Positions 8,535 through 17,103 of a DNA stretch of 41,900 bases are shown here, one piece after another. The stretch comes from Candidatus Fibrimonadaceae bacterium. GTDB taxonomy: Bacteria > Fibrobacterota > Fibrobacteria > Fibrobacterales > Fibrobacteraceae. Position numbers and translations under genes: made by a program. The DNA is taken from NCBI GenBank assembly GCA_031281345.1, contig JAITFN010000023.1:1-41900 (forward strand), read 5' to 3'. How positions within the stretch are numbered: position 1 is the first letter of the stretch; each line of letters starts with the position of its first letter. The notes beneath the pieces are model-generated. The model ran no database searches. It had not been told where the DNA came from and saw only the letters and a program-made list of their open reading frames with translations.

Positions 8535-9746
8535 ATGTTTCAAATTGCGTTGAAAGAGCTTAGAGCTGGGCACGTTCTTGCCAGAAGCATTTACCGCGAT
8601 ACTGGAGAAATAATGCTTTCTAACGGTTTCAGAATGACACCGGATGTTAGCACAAAACTTGCCGCCATTGGCATAGACAGAATATGGGTGCAAGAAGAGG
8701 GGCTAGAAGACCTAGAAAGCGAAGATTTGGTTTCTGAAGCTACAATTAACCAAAACGTTCTTTTGCTGAGAAAAACAGTTTTGGATTTTCGCTTAAAAAT
8801 GGGGCTTATCAAAAACAATTCCGAGGAACCCGTTCCCACTCCAGAGGAAATTCTCGGCAAACCAGAAGCTATAAAAGAAGCACTCAACATTGCAGCTTTT
8901 AGAAAAGTAGCCGCAGAAATTTATCAAGAACTTAAAAAGTCAGACCCTTCTCTTTTGCACATAACAGGTACTCGCTCTCTTGGAAATTTTTACGAGCAGC
9001 AGTCCATAGATTGTGCCATAGTTGCCGCATTGCTTGCAAAACGCTACAATTTTACCCCGGACGAAGTTGAAGACATAATTTTGGCAGTATTGCTTATGGA
9101 TATAGGCTACTTTATTTTACCAGACCACGTATTAAGCCTGAATTCAAAATTATCTTTGCAAGAATTGGAACTCAGAAAACAGCACCCGAATTACGGATAT
9201 GAAATTATCAAGATATGCAATCTCTCTTTGGTTTGCGCAAATGTGGCTTTGCAGCATCACGAGCGACAAGATGGAGGCGGCTACCCTCGCAAGCTAACTG
9301 GAACAAATAGCCCACCTGTACGTACAACAGGACCAACAATCAAAGGGACCATGAATAGATACGCAGAAATAGCCGCTGTTGCTCTGGATTATATTTCTCT
9401 TATATTTCCACCACCAGGCATCACCGCCCAAACACCTATAAACAGCATAAAGTTTTTGGTGCGGCTCTCCGGGGCAAAGCTCAATTCCTCTATTGTTGAA
9501 ACCCTTATTGCAATGATTCCCGTATATAGCTCAGGAGATAGGGTAATGGTCACTTCGGACGGCGAAGGAAAATTAGATGGCTGTATAGGAATAGTGATGC
9601 GCTCAAATACAAAGGAGCAGAATAAACCCGCCATTGTTTTGATATATAATAAAGATGGTGAAAAAATCCCACCCGTTGAAATAAATTTGTGGGAAAGAAA
9701 AGATATAGAAATAAGGGAAGCAAAACTAGGCGAAGGAGTTGCCTAA
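8535..9746 (+). CDS. Degenerate HD-GYP domain protein
   Basis: Belongs to the HD-GYP family, whose active members degrade cyclic-di-GMP. The C-terminal landmarks are kept: H217, HHE at 241-243 and DGGGYP at 246-251. Two key metal ligands are lost. The HD pair reads M188-D189 in LLMDIGYF instead of HDIGK, and the earlier conserved histidine corresponds to D159. A catalytic role is therefore doubtful; it may bind c-di-GMP or a partner. N-terminal residues 1-60 resemble the short domain often found before HD-GYP (ALKELRAGHVLARSIY). Residues about 330-400 form a small, probably beta-rich tail. It starts 4 bases after the preceding gene, closing the 1745-9746 run. Its 3' end overlaps the opposing diguanylate cyclase by four bases. 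Confidence 0.82.
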   Translation: MFQIALKELRAGHVLARSIYRDTGEIMLSNGFRMTPDVSTKLAAIGIDRIWVQEEGLEDLESEDLVSEATINQNVLLLRKTVLDFRLKMGLIKNNSEEPVPTPEEILGKPEAIKEALNIAAFRKVAAEIYQELKKSDPSLLHITGTRSLGNFYEQQSIDCAIVAALLAKRYNFTPDEVEDIILAVLLMDIGYFILPDHVLSLNSKLSLQELELRKQHPNYGYEIIKICNLSLVCANVALQHHERQDGGGYPRKLTGTNSPPVRTTGPTIKGTMNRYAEIAAVALDYISLIFPPPGITAQTPINSIKFLVRLSGAKLNSSIVETLIAMIPVYSSGDRVMVTSDGEGKLDGCIGIVMRSNTKEQNKPAIVLIYNKDGEKIPPVEINLWERKDIEIREAKLGEGVA

Positions 9747-10648
9747 GTAAAGAAGCACACTTTGTTTCGCCCCGTATTTTTGGCTTGGTAAAGGGCTTTG
9801 TCTGCCATATCGAAAATTTCTGTTATTGAGGAATTTATTGAAGGAAAAACAGAAGCTACTCCTATGCTCACTGTTGCAGATGGCAAATTTGGCACTTCCA
9901 TTTCTTGTACGGATTTGCGAATTTCCTCTGCGTGCTCGGTAGCACCTTTTTGGGTTGTGTTTGGCATCATTAACACAAATTCTTCTCCACCCCAACGCGC
10001 AACAAAATCTCCTGGCCTTCTAAGCATAGAAATAATTTTTTGGGCAAGCGTGCGCAAAAGAACATCACCTTGTGCGTGTCCGTATTCATCGTTATACACC
10101 TTAAAATGATCTATATCTAAAATAGCCATGCTAAGACAACTATTATCTCTAATTGCCCTTAGCCATTCCAAATTAATTCTATTGTCAAAGCCTCGCCTAT
10201 TGGTTATGCCTGTTAGATGGTCTAACAAACCGAGTTCTTCTATGGCTTTTATTTGCTTTACCATTAACCTTTGGTTATTGACCCTCACCTTGATTATAGA
10301 AGAGCGGAATGGTTTGCTTATATAGTCCACAGCTCCAAACGCAAAAGCTAATTCTTCAAATTCAGGTTGGCTTGTATCGCCTATAAGAATAACGGGAATT
10401 TGCATTGTCTCTTCGCGAGATTTTACTTCGGCTAAAAATCCATAGCCTCCACTGTCATACATCGCACAGTCTAGAATAACCAAATGTACATCATCGGAGT
10501 TCAGCGTATTTAAAGCATCGATTGTGGAAGATATCATTCTAACTGTATAGTATGGAGATAGGATACTGCTTAAAATATCCAAGCCAGTGTAGTTATCACT
10601 GATAGCTAGGATGGTAAAATCTTTATCTATCTCCATTTGGTTATCCAA
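9743..10648 (-). CDS. Response regulator with diguanylate cyclase (REC-GGDEF) output
   Basis: Makes cyclic-di-GMP from two GTP under control of a receiver domain. Receiver at about 10-130 with phosphoacceptor D60 (LVILDCAM) and K112 (KPF); the usual acidic pair near the N-terminus is reduced to D18. GGDEF domain at about 138-300: signature GGEEF at 220-224, metal-binding D178/D180 (ILDIDHFK) and inhibitory I-site RPGD at 211-214, the standard five residues before the signature. It should be an active, product-inhibited cyclase. The 5' end at 10648 uses TTG and overlaps the CoA transferase stop by eight bases; ATG at 10636 (M5) is an alternative. It is convergent with a degenerate HD-GYP gene, which may be its functional partner. 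No cognate kinase is in the window. Confidence 0.92.
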   Translation of the reverse strand: MDNQMEIDKDFTILAISDNYTGLDILSSILSPYYTVRMISSTIDALNTLNSDDVHLVILDCAMYDSGGYGFLAEVKSREETMQIPVILIGDTSQPEFEELAFAFGAVDYISKPFRSSIIKVRVNNQRLMVKQIKAIEELGLLDHLTGITNRRGFDNRINLEWLRAIRDNSCLSMAILDIDHFKVYNDEYGHAQGDVLLRTLAQKIISMLRRPGDFVARWGGEEFVLMMPNTTQKGATEHAEEIRKSVQEMEVPNLPSATVSIGVASVFPSINSSITEIFDMADKALYQAKNTGRNKVCFFT

Positions 10649-12131
10649 CCATCATGCTGCCCGTTTCTATTAGCCTTTTGTGGAAATCAAAAGCTTTATC
10701 TAGAGAGTGCGGGGTGTGCAAAGCGGAGTGCTTAATACCATATTCTAAATATTCTTGTAAAAGCGGACGGTAAGTTGGATGTGCGCACTTTTCAATAATC
10801 AAGCGCGCCCTTTTAATTGGAGCAAGGCCTCTTAAATCTGCAAGACCCTGTTCAGATACAAAAACCATTGTATCGTGCTCGGTGTGGTCGGTGTGGCTCA
10901 CCATTGGAACTATTGCGCTTATTTTCCCGCCTTTTGCAGTGCTTGGGGTCATAAAGAATCCGAGCAAGCAGTTACGGGCAAAATCGCCAGAACCACCTAT
11001 GCCGTTCATCATTCTGGAACCATTTACGTGTGTGCTGTTTACGTGGCCAAAAATATCGGCTTCAAGTGCTGTGTTCATGGAAATTACGCCAAGCCTGCGA
11101 ATCACTTCGGGGTTATTGGAAATTTCCTGTGGGCGCAAAACAAATTTGCTCTTCCAGTTTTTGGCGTGAGCATTCGACTTGTACTTCTCTTGTCCAGCAA
11201 GGGAGTAGCTAACGGAGGCTCCGCTTGCAATAATGAGTTTGTCTGCCTCTAGAATATCAAAAACGGAATCTTGGATAACTTCTGTATAGAGAGCCACAGG
11301 TGCTTGGGCTGGGTCTTTTGCCATTGTGCCAAGCACTGCGTTTGCCACGTTGCCAACACCGCTTTGGTAAGGAACATCATTTGGCAAGCGACCTTTTTTG
11401 CGCTCGTGCGAAAGGAATTCCAAAATATAGGCAGCTATAGCATTTGACTCTTCGTCTGGAGCAGCGAATGGTTTTAAGGAATCTGGCAACTTTGTTTCTA
11501 CTATAGCCACTATTTTGTTTGGGTCCACCTGCACATACTCCTTGCCTATTTTATCTCCGGCAGAGTGAATATGAATCTCTCCCCTGAGTTCAGGGATATA
11601 TACATCGTGCAAGCCTATCAAGGTATCGCCGTAGTGAGTGTTCAGCTCAATTATTATGCGCTCTGCGGTTTGCAGGTATGTTGGCGTATTGCCACCACAG
11701 CCGGTTAGGTAAATTTTGCCGTCTGGAGTCACGTCGCAGGCATCAACTATTGCAAGGGTTGGCTTTGGAACAAAGCCCATACGTATCATGCGCGCCGAAT
11801 GAGATAGATGCATATCTATATACTCGGTTAAGCCCTTGTTTATGTTGTTTCGAACATCTGCGTGGCTTTGGTAAGGCAGGCGCATTTTCATTATGCCAGC
11901 ACGGGCTAAAACGCCATCGCACTCGTCTCCTATGGAGGCTCCGGTATAAAGCGATATGCTGAATTCCTCACCTTTCGCTTTAAGCTCTCCGGCTCTTTTT
12001 GCCAGTTCCGCAGGGATAACTTTGGGGTATCCGGCTCCCGTGAAGCCACTAACGCCAATAATTTCGCCATTGTTGATTAAAGCTGCCGCCTCTTGTGCGG
12101 TTTTTACTTTACTTTTGAGGTCTGGGTGCAT
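10641..12131 (-). CDS. Acetyl-CoA hydrolase/transferase family (succinate CoA-transferase type)
   Basis: Cytoplasmic enzyme of the AarC/Ach1/ScpC group, most often succinyl-CoA:acetate CoA-transferase in fermenters. The catalytic glutamate is E284 in ALYTEVIQD. The glycine-rich CoA loops GVGNVANAVL (258-267) and NGIGGSGDFARN (376-387) are present, and the 496 aa length matches the family (about 500). A CoA transferase linking acetate and succinate fits a succinate- and acetate-producing gut anaerobe, but substrate choice cannot be read from sequence. A ribosome binding site (AGAAGGAAT on the minus strand) lies about 5 bases before the ATG. It is preceded by a TATATT box and a 13-bp hairpin. 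The diguanylate cyclase gene overlaps its end, so the two may share a transcript. Confidence 0.93.
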   Translation of the reverse strand: MHPDLKSKVKTAQEAAALINNGEIIGVSGFTGAGYPKVIPAELAKRAGELKAKGEEFSISLYTGASIGDECDGVLARAGIMKMRLPYQSHADVRNNINKGLTEYIDMHLSHSARMIRMGFVPKPTLAIVDACDVTPDGKIYLTGCGGNTPTYLQTAERIIIELNTHYGDTLIGLHDVYIPELRGEIHIHSAGDKIGKEYVQVDPNKIVAIVETKLPDSLKPFAAPDEESNAIAAYILEFLSHERKKGRLPNDVPYQSGVGNVANAVLGTMAKDPAQAPVALYTEVIQDSVFDILEADKLIIASGASVSYSLAGQEKYKSNAHAKNWKSKFVLRPQEISNNPEVIRRLGVISMNTALEADIFGHVNSTHVNGSRMMNGIGGSGDFARNCLLGFFMTPSTAKGGKISAIVPMVSHTDHTEHDTMVFVSEQGLADLRGLAPIKRARLIIEKCAHPTYRPLLQEYLEYGIKHSALHTPHSLDKAFDFHKRLIETGSMMVG

Positions 12132-12172
12132 AAATAATTCCTTCTAAAGTTTTGGTAACATAAATATAGTAA

Positions 12173-12202
12173 ACTCCTAGGCAGAGCTTTCTGCTTAGGA
12201 GT
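12173..12202 (-). terminator. 13-bp hairpin between the DUF2135-like lipoprotein and CoA transferase genes
   Basis: Bases 12173-12185 pair with 12190-12202 (13 bp including one G-T pair, 4-base loop). The position, about 35 bases after the stop of the upstream minus-strand gene, suits a terminator. The following minus-strand bases are only moderately T-rich and also hold a TATATT box that may serve the CoA transferase gene. It could instead be a leader hairpin. Confidence 0.45.
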
Positions 12203-12236
12203 AAATATAACTTTGCGCTTTTGTTAAAAAAAAGAA

Positions 12237-13145
12237 TTATTTAGAACAGTTAGAACATTTGCCGTTGCGTATTTTTATGGTTCCTATATCAAGGAACTCA
12301 TCATCCATTTCGTCTGTAAAATATCCGCTTTGTTGCTTGGAAAACTCAACAAACTTGCCTTCTAAATTAGCGGTCACACGAAATTTGGTGTCTCCTTCTC
12401 CAAATTTGCATTTCATAAACATATGAACTTTAACTTTGTAATCTCCATCTTCAAGTGGAGCTTCAAAGAATATATTTTCACTATTTACTCCATCAATATG
12501 GCAACCAGCATTGGAATCAATGTCCAGTTCGGCATTAGCCTCGCGTTTATTACCGAAATACAAATGTTTTCCTGAAGGGCTATAAACATGCAAGTCAACA
12601 TCGTCATATTTATCCCAAGACAAAGATACTTGCATCGCTCCGCTCCCAACATTAATAATTTTCAAATCCTTAGATTTTAGTTTAACATAATCACCGCTTT
12701 CTGTTTTGCCGCCCACTGTAAATTTAAGTGTGGTCCTTTCACCTAAATCTATATTGAATTCCAAAGCAACTTGATAAACATACGGATTGCTACTTATTTG
12801 ATCTTCGGGCTCTAATTCCCACACATAGTGACCATTTTCACCTTCAATCTGTAAATATAGATCTTCAAGTTTTTTAGAACTTGTAACGGTGACAAAAACA
12901 GATCCACCGGAGAGAACATTACCAGCAATATCTAAACTTGTTATAGCACTAACATCTCCTTCAGGAATAGGTGCCGAATTACCCATAAATCCCAAATTGG
13001 AATTTTGCAAAACATTATCCTTATCGGGTGGATTAAGTACATTATCAAGCCACTCGCTGAAACTACTTCCTGAACAGGAAATGGAGATTATCACGGCAAG
13101 CACAGAGATTGCCAAGAGCACGGAATTACGGAAAAATGTAGTCAT
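12237..13145 (-). CDS. Lipoprotein with DUF2135/YfaP-like C-terminal domain
   Basis: A predicted lipoprotein of 302 aa from the ATG at 13145, with a hydrophobic leader ending at C24 (SISC, a weak lipobox). An upstream in-frame TTG at 13184 extends the frame, but it falls exactly on a consensus TTGACA promoter element, so the ATG is chosen. The C-terminal half contains a stretch like DUF2135: LSWDKYDDVDLHVYSPSGK, followed by a DIDSNAGCH segment and a VKVHMF strand. In other proteins this domain is a small extracytoplasmic beta-sandwich, often in gut bacteria with metal-binding aspartates. The middle part (about 55-160) also appears beta-rich. The end has two cysteines in KCSNCSK. Function unknown. 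It is divergent from the TonB-like gene. Confidence 0.7.
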   Translation of the reverse strand: MTTFFRNSVLLAISVLAVIISISCSGSSFSEWLDNVLNPPDKDNVLQNSNLGFMGNSAPIPEGDVSAITSLDIAGNVLSGGSVFVTVTSSKKLEDLYLQIEGENGHYVWELEPEDQISSNPYVYQVALEFNIDLGERTTLKFTVGGKTESGDYVKLKSKDLKIINVGSGAMQVSLSWDKYDDVDLHVYSPSGKHLYFGNKREANAELDIDSNAGCHIDGVNSENIFFEAPLEDGDYKVKVHMFMKCKFGEGDTKFRVTANLEGKFVEFSKQQSGYFTDEMDDEFLDIGTIKIRNGKCSNCSK

Positions 13146-13155
13146 AATAAGAATA

Positions 13156-13184
13156 AACATAGAAAAATTTTGAGGTTTTGTCAA
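13156..13184 (-). promoter_or_regulatory. Sigma-70-like promoter for the DUF2135-like lipoprotein
   Basis: On the minus strand TTGACA occupies 13184-13179, followed by a 17-base spacer and TATGTT at 13161-13156. Both hexamers and the spacing match the vegetative consensus well. The ATG at 13145 lies only 10 bases past the -10 box, so the transcript would have almost no leader. Confidence 0.65.
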
Positions 13185-13229
13185 GGGTAAAAGTGAATTT
13201 TCTACATTCTATAACCAAGGCGGCATTGA

Positions 13230-13859
13230 ATGAAAACCCTACGCAGACTTATTATTTTTGTTATCGCCGCTTTAACAAGCGTTTTCTTGGTTTTTTCCAT
13301 TCCTGTTTTGAACATGCTGATAAAGGGAAATTTTAGAACGGAGAAAATCTACGCAAAAACAGAGGTTAAAACAATAAACCCCGAAAAACCACCAGAACCG
13401 CCAAAGCCAAAAGAGGCCACCCGCAAACCGAGCAGGCAAACTATGAACAGCAGAACTCCAAAATCTGGCCCTAGATTTGCCATGAATTTAGATGTTGTTG
13501 GAGGCAGCGGTGGAGCCTTTGTGCCAAACGAGCTGGTTGCCATGCAAAGCGGGGGCGGAAACAATAACAGCGGCGATGTTGACGAAAGACCAGCCTTGAA
13601 AAGCTCGCCAAAATTCAATGCACCCCAGACCATTAGAGACGGCGAAATAAACGCACACCTCAGAATTTCATTTTGCGTCAATGCAACCGGAAAACCTTAT
13701 GATATCCGCATAATAGAAGAAAGCCCTGCGGGAAAGGGTCTTGCGAATGCCGGAAGGGATGCTATAATGGGAATGCAATTTGTCCCAGCCAAAAAAGGCG
13801 GTGCAGCTGTTCCTTTTTGCGGTATGGAACAACCTTTTGAAGTTAAGTTCAGGGAGTGA
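13230..13859 (+). CDS. TonB-family energy-transducer-like protein
   Basis: A 209 aa inner-membrane protein with a single membrane segment (about residues 7-31). A proline/lysine-rich periplasmic linker (PEKPPEPPKPKE, 51-62) follows, then a glycine/asparagine-rich spacer. The C-terminal domain (about 118-209) has the TonB-type pattern: DGEINAHLRISFCVNATGKPYDIRII, then residues resembling the terminal helix and strand. In TonB-like systems such a protein passes proton-motive force from ExbB/ExbD to outer-membrane receptors; related AgmX-like proteins serve motility. No ExbD gene is here, and the only ExbB-like gene is the short one at 17787. A TTTTCTACATT box lies about 30 bases upstream. The stop overlaps or abuts the TPR gene start. 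Confidence 0.72.
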   Translation: MKTLRRLIIFVIAALTSVFLVFSIPVLNMLIKGNFRTEKIYAKTEVKTINPEKPPEPPKPKEATRKPSRQTMNSRTPKSGPRFAMNLDVVGGSGGAFVPNELVAMQSGGGNNNSGDVDERPALKSSPKFNAPQTIRDGEINAHLRISFCVNATGKPYDIRIIEESPAGKGLANAGRDAIMGMQFVPAKKGGAAVPFCGMEQPFEVKFRE

Positions 13860-13861
13860 GT

Positions 13862-14890
13862 ATGGCTAGAGGTTGGATAATTTTGTTGATCGGTGTGCAA
13901 ATTATATTTGCGCAAACACAAAATGCCGAGCAAATTATAACTCAGGCTAATTCGCTATACAACAATGGACGATATGCGCAGGCTATTTTGCTATACCGCA
14001 AAGCAGAGGAGAGAGGAGCAAATCCCGTTGCAACAAGTTTCAACACAGCCAACAGCCTTTTTCAACTCAACAAACTCCCCGAAGCAGCAGCAGCATATCG
14101 CAAAGCGGTAAATTTTTCAGATGGTGAGTTTGCTCCCGCGCTTGCAAATTTGGCGGCTGTACTTTATAGAATAGGCGAATACCCAGAGAGCATTGCCGCA
14201 TACCGAAGGGCACTAAGTTTAGACCCGAGCAACGCTTCTGCTTGGATTTATTTGTCAGAGGCTTATCAAAAAACCGGAGACAATGTTGGCGCGCTGGCGG
14301 CAATAGAAAAAGCAAGGCAAATAGATTCCACAGATGTGTCCCTTGTTTACCAGCAAAGCGAAATTCACATTGCTATGGAAGAATTTGAAGCCGCCGCAAA
14401 TTTAATTAGGAGAGCTTATTTAAAAAATTCTGAAGAAACAGATTTTTTAACATACCTCGGCGATATCCACAGATTGAATAAAAATTTTCCCGCAAGCATT
14501 GCCGCTTACAGAGAAGCCATTGCAATCAAACCGAGGGACAAAGAATTGCTATATAAACTCGCAGACTGCTTAGCAGAAGACCAAAAACCCTATCTCGCAA
14601 TAGATGTGCTAAACCAAATTGTGCAAATGGATTCCAACTTCACCGATGCCTCCATATTTTTGGGAAACCTAGCATTTGAAACAGGCTGGCTAGACAGAGC
14701 CGAAAACGCCTATTTGCTCGCAGGGAGGCACGGAAACAAAGAGGCAATTTATGGCTTGCAAAACATAGTGTACGAATATATCCAAAAAAAGCGAAAAACC
14801 GAAGCCAAGCAAACCATAGAAAAAATTTTTAAATTGTACCCAGAAAACAAAGAGCTAAAAGCAGAATTCAGTTCTGTTTTGGAAGAATGA
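13862..14890 (+). CDS. Secreted tetratricopeptide-repeat protein
   Basis: A 342 aa protein with an N-terminal hydrophobic leader (GWIILLIGVQIIFAQ) and about seven to eight TPR units across the rest, for example PEAAAAYRKAV, PESIAAYRRALSLDPSNASAW and PASIAAYREAIAIKPRD. TPRs form protein-binding superhelices; here the protein is probably periplasmic. A GTG at 13856 would overlap the tonB-like stop, but the ATG at 13862 has a better-spaced ribosome binding site (AGGGAG at 13851-13856), so it is preferred. Coupling to the TonB-like gene suggests a shared envelope complex; this is inference. It overlaps the glycosyltransferase start by four bases. Confidence 0.8.
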   Translation: MARGWIILLIGVQIIFAQTQNAEQIITQANSLYNNGRYAQAILLYRKAEERGANPVATSFNTANSLFQLNKLPEAAAAYRKAVNFSDGEFAPALANLAAVLYRIGEYPESIAAYRRALSLDPSNASAWIYLSEAYQKTGDNVGALAAIEKARQIDSTDVSLVYQQSEIHIAMEEFEAAANLIRRAYLKNSEETDFLTYLGDIHRLNKNFPASIAAYREAIAIKPRDKELLYKLADCLAEDQKPYLAIDVLNQIVQMDSNFTDASIFLGNLAFETGWLDRAENAYLLAGRHGNKEAIYGLQNIVYEYIQKKRKTEAKQTIEKIFKLYPENKELKAEFSSVLEE

Positions 14891-15813
14891 GCGAGAAAAT
14901 AATAATATCTCCCTTGGACTGGGGTTTGGGGCACGCAACCAGATGCTGCCCTATTATACGTTCATATTTGGAAAAAGGCGCAGAGGTGGAAATAGCCAGC
15001 GCGATGAGCCATAAAAATTTTTTCGCACAGGAGTTTCCAAATTTAGTTTGGCACGAGGCTCCAGCTTACGATATAAAATATCCCAAATACGGCTGGCAAA
15101 TGCCTTTTTGGATTTTCAACCAAATTCCCCGTATTAAAAAAATAATGAAAGAAGAAAATAAATGGCTAACTTCAATGCACGAAAAGCAAAAATACACTCT
15201 TGCTATAAGTGACAACCGCTTTGGTTTTTATTGCGAAAAAATAAAATCCGTATATATAACTCATCAACTGCGAATAGCTTTCCCAAAACCTTTTACGATT
15301 TTTGAAAAAATAGGAGAGAACTGGCATAAAAACATAATGAAAAATTTTGACGAAATATTGGTTCCAGACTACGAGGAATTCCCCGGTCTTGCCGGCAAAC
15401 TGAGCCACCCATCATACAAAAGCGAAAAAATAAAATACATAGGTCCTTTGTCTAGATTGGATTTGAAAGCACCAACACCAAACAAAAAATACGATATTTT
15501 GGCTCTGATTTCCGGTCCTGAACCTCACAGAAGCGCATTTGAAAAATACGCTATTGAATTTTTGTCTGAAAAGCCAGGTAATCATTGTATTGTGCGTGGT
15601 TTGCCAAATGAAATAGAAATTCCAAATTTGCCCTTCCCAGTATTCAACCATCTTGGTGCGGCAGATTTGCGGGAAATAATTTTGGCAAGTCACACAGTGC
15701 TTTGCCGTTCTGGTTATTCTACCATTATGGATTTGGCTTTGTTAAAGGCAAAGGCGATTTTTGTTCCAACACCCGGGCAAACAGAGCAGGAGTATTTGGC
15801 TAGTTTACATTAA
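14887..15813 (+). CDS. Glycosyltransferase-like protein (MurG/GT28-like fold), short C-terminus
   Basis: 308 aa. N-terminal SPLDWGLGHATRC is the glycine-rich loop typical of GT28-like (GT-B) enzymes. SDNRFGFY and VYITHQL match the middle of uncharacterised 'glycosyltransferase' proteins common in Bacteroidota. The C-terminal donor-binding block ALISGPEP...CRSGYSTIMDLALLKAKAIFVPTPGQTEQEYLA is clear. The protein stops four residues after that block, whereas from memory relatives continue about 30-40 residues to close the fold. It ends in a 9-base overlap with the convergent CsgG-like gene, suggesting the tail was lost when the two genes came together. Donor and acceptor are unknown. Start overlaps the TPR gene stop (ATGA). 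Confidence 0.75.
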   Translation: MSEKIIISPLDWGLGHATRCCPIIRSYLEKGAEVEIASAMSHKNFFAQEFPNLVWHEAPAYDIKYPKYGWQMPFWIFNQIPRIKKIMKEENKWLTSMHEKQKYTLAISDNRFGFYCEKIKSVYITHQLRIAFPKPFTIFEKIGENWHKNIMKNFDEILVPDYEEFPGLAGKLSHPSYKSEKIKYIGPLSRLDLKAPTPNKKYDILALISGPEPHRSAFEKYAIEFLSEKPGNHCIVRGLPNEIEIPNLPFPVFNHLGAADLREIILASHTVLCRSGYSTIMDLALLKAKAIFVPTPGQTEQEYLASLH

Positions 15814-17103
15814 CCACCTTTCATCCGTATCGCTTTGCATAATGGGGATTCCTCTTTCAATATCTAGTACACGAACCTGCAAACGGCGCATTGCACCGAA
15901 ACCTGCTATGCCTATAATTACAATTGTTTTTGCACCTGCAGCATTGCCAAGTTTCACCATTTCTGCATCATTCACAGCACCAGATAATTGAAGTCTTTGC
16001 TCTGCTGCAACCAATGCGGTATTTTGCCTATCCACAACGCCTATGCCTTTCCGAATAAAATAAGCGGTTAGGTTATCAGCAACAGCCTCTACCATAGCAT
16101 TGCCAGATGAGTTGTTGTAAAGCCACACCACCGCATTGTTATGGAGTACCTTCTGTATTTCTTCGCTCGCGAATGCCGTAACTCTGCTAATCGGATCTTG
16201 TTGCTCGCTTACAGAAAGTTTTGCTTTGTCGTCTATAATTTTTCTCAATCTGGCAATCACCAACTGCGTTGTGGGATTCCCCGTATCATTATAAACTCTT
16301 TGCATAATGTTAAGCGCAGATTCTGTATCGCCAAGCACTTCATAGATAATTGAAGCGTTCTCCCCTGCCGCCGGACTTTTATACCGCTCATAAATTCCAA
16401 GATAGGCTTGAAGGGCGAGTTTGTAATTTTGCGCTTTCACGTGGGCAAGAGCCTCCTTCATTTCCGTTTTCAAAACATCGTCTTCTGATTTATCTTCTGC
16501 AATGGTACGCATTTCTGTGCTTTTATATGGGGCAATATCCTGACGGATAAAAGCCAACTGGGAAGCAAGTGCCCCTCTCAAAAGCTCGTCTGCGGAAGGA
16601 TAGCCGTCCGTGCTATATGCACTGGCAGTTCCTTTTCTTGAAACAGGTCCTATAAGCCTTCCGTCTCTAGCCATTTTAAGGGAATAACTAAATTCAATTT
16701 CTACTTTTGTATAATAAGTGGTGGAATTGTAAGCATTTCCTTTTTTATCTTTATGCTGCGATGTTTTGGAATCCTTTTCCACAACTGCTCGAGTTATTCG
16801 CCCAATGAACATAGCATCCACATAGTTTTCAACGTTTTGCCTTCTTCTCTGAATATGCCGTACTTCCGTGGCATCCACCAAAGTAAAATGCCCTGTTCCG
16901 CTAATTTTTTCGATTGCTACCGAAGTGGCATAAGAAGCCAAACCGCGATAAGAAGGATTATCTGCTTCGAATGGCATAACGGCTATGCGTTTGATTCCAG
17001 ATGTGTTTAATGTTGGCAGTCTATCCACTTCCACTGGAACTCTTGTGGGTCCGCAACTGGTTAGCGTTAGAACCAACAACAAGAACAGAATTTTTACATT
17101 CAT
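15805..17103 (-). CDS. CsgG-like lipoprotein with helical repeat insert
   Basis: 432 aa lipoprotein with lipobox LTSC (C17). Residues about 37-200 resemble the CsgG/LpoB-type nucleotide-fold domain: IKRIAVMPFEADNP, a VEKISGTGHFTLVDATEV segment, then strands ending in the SLKMARDGRLIG region. Residues about 205-300 look helical and TPR-like (ALAHVKAQNYKLALQAYLGIYERY, DTESALNIMQRVY). Residues about 305-432 form a second alpha/beta domain that again resembles CsgG-like folds (VADNLTAYFIRKGIGVVDRQ; AKTIVIIGIAGFG). Similar two-domain proteins are common as outer-membrane lipoproteins of unknown role. It starts by a one-base stop/start overlap (TAATG) with the flavin-reductase-like gene, so the two form an operon. 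Confidence 0.65.
   Translation of the reverse strand: MNVKILFLLLVLTLTSCGPTRVPVEVDRLPTLNTSGIKRIAVMPFEADNPSYRGLASYATSVAIEKISGTGHFTLVDATEVRHIQRRRQNVENYVDAMFIGRITRAVVEKDSKTSQHKDKKGNAYNSTTYYTKVEIEFSYSLKMARDGRLIGPVSRKGTASAYSTDGYPSADELLRGALASQLAFIRQDIAPYKSTEMRTIAEDKSEDDVLKTEMKEALAHVKAQNYKLALQAYLGIYERYKSPAAGENASIIYEVLGDTESALNIMQRVYNDTGNPTTQLVIARLRKIIDDKAKLSVSEQQDPISRVTAFASEEIQKVLHNNAVVWLYNNSSGNAMVEAVADNLTAYFIRKGIGVVDRQNTALVAAEQRLQLSGAVNDAEMVKLGNAAGAKTIVIIGIAGFGAMRRLQVRVLDIERGIPIMQSDTDERWLM

Noticed and set aside
10875..11252. 125 aa plus-strand frame inside the CoA transferase gene
   Set aside because: Shadow of a clear gene in the opposite frame; its composition is not protein-like.
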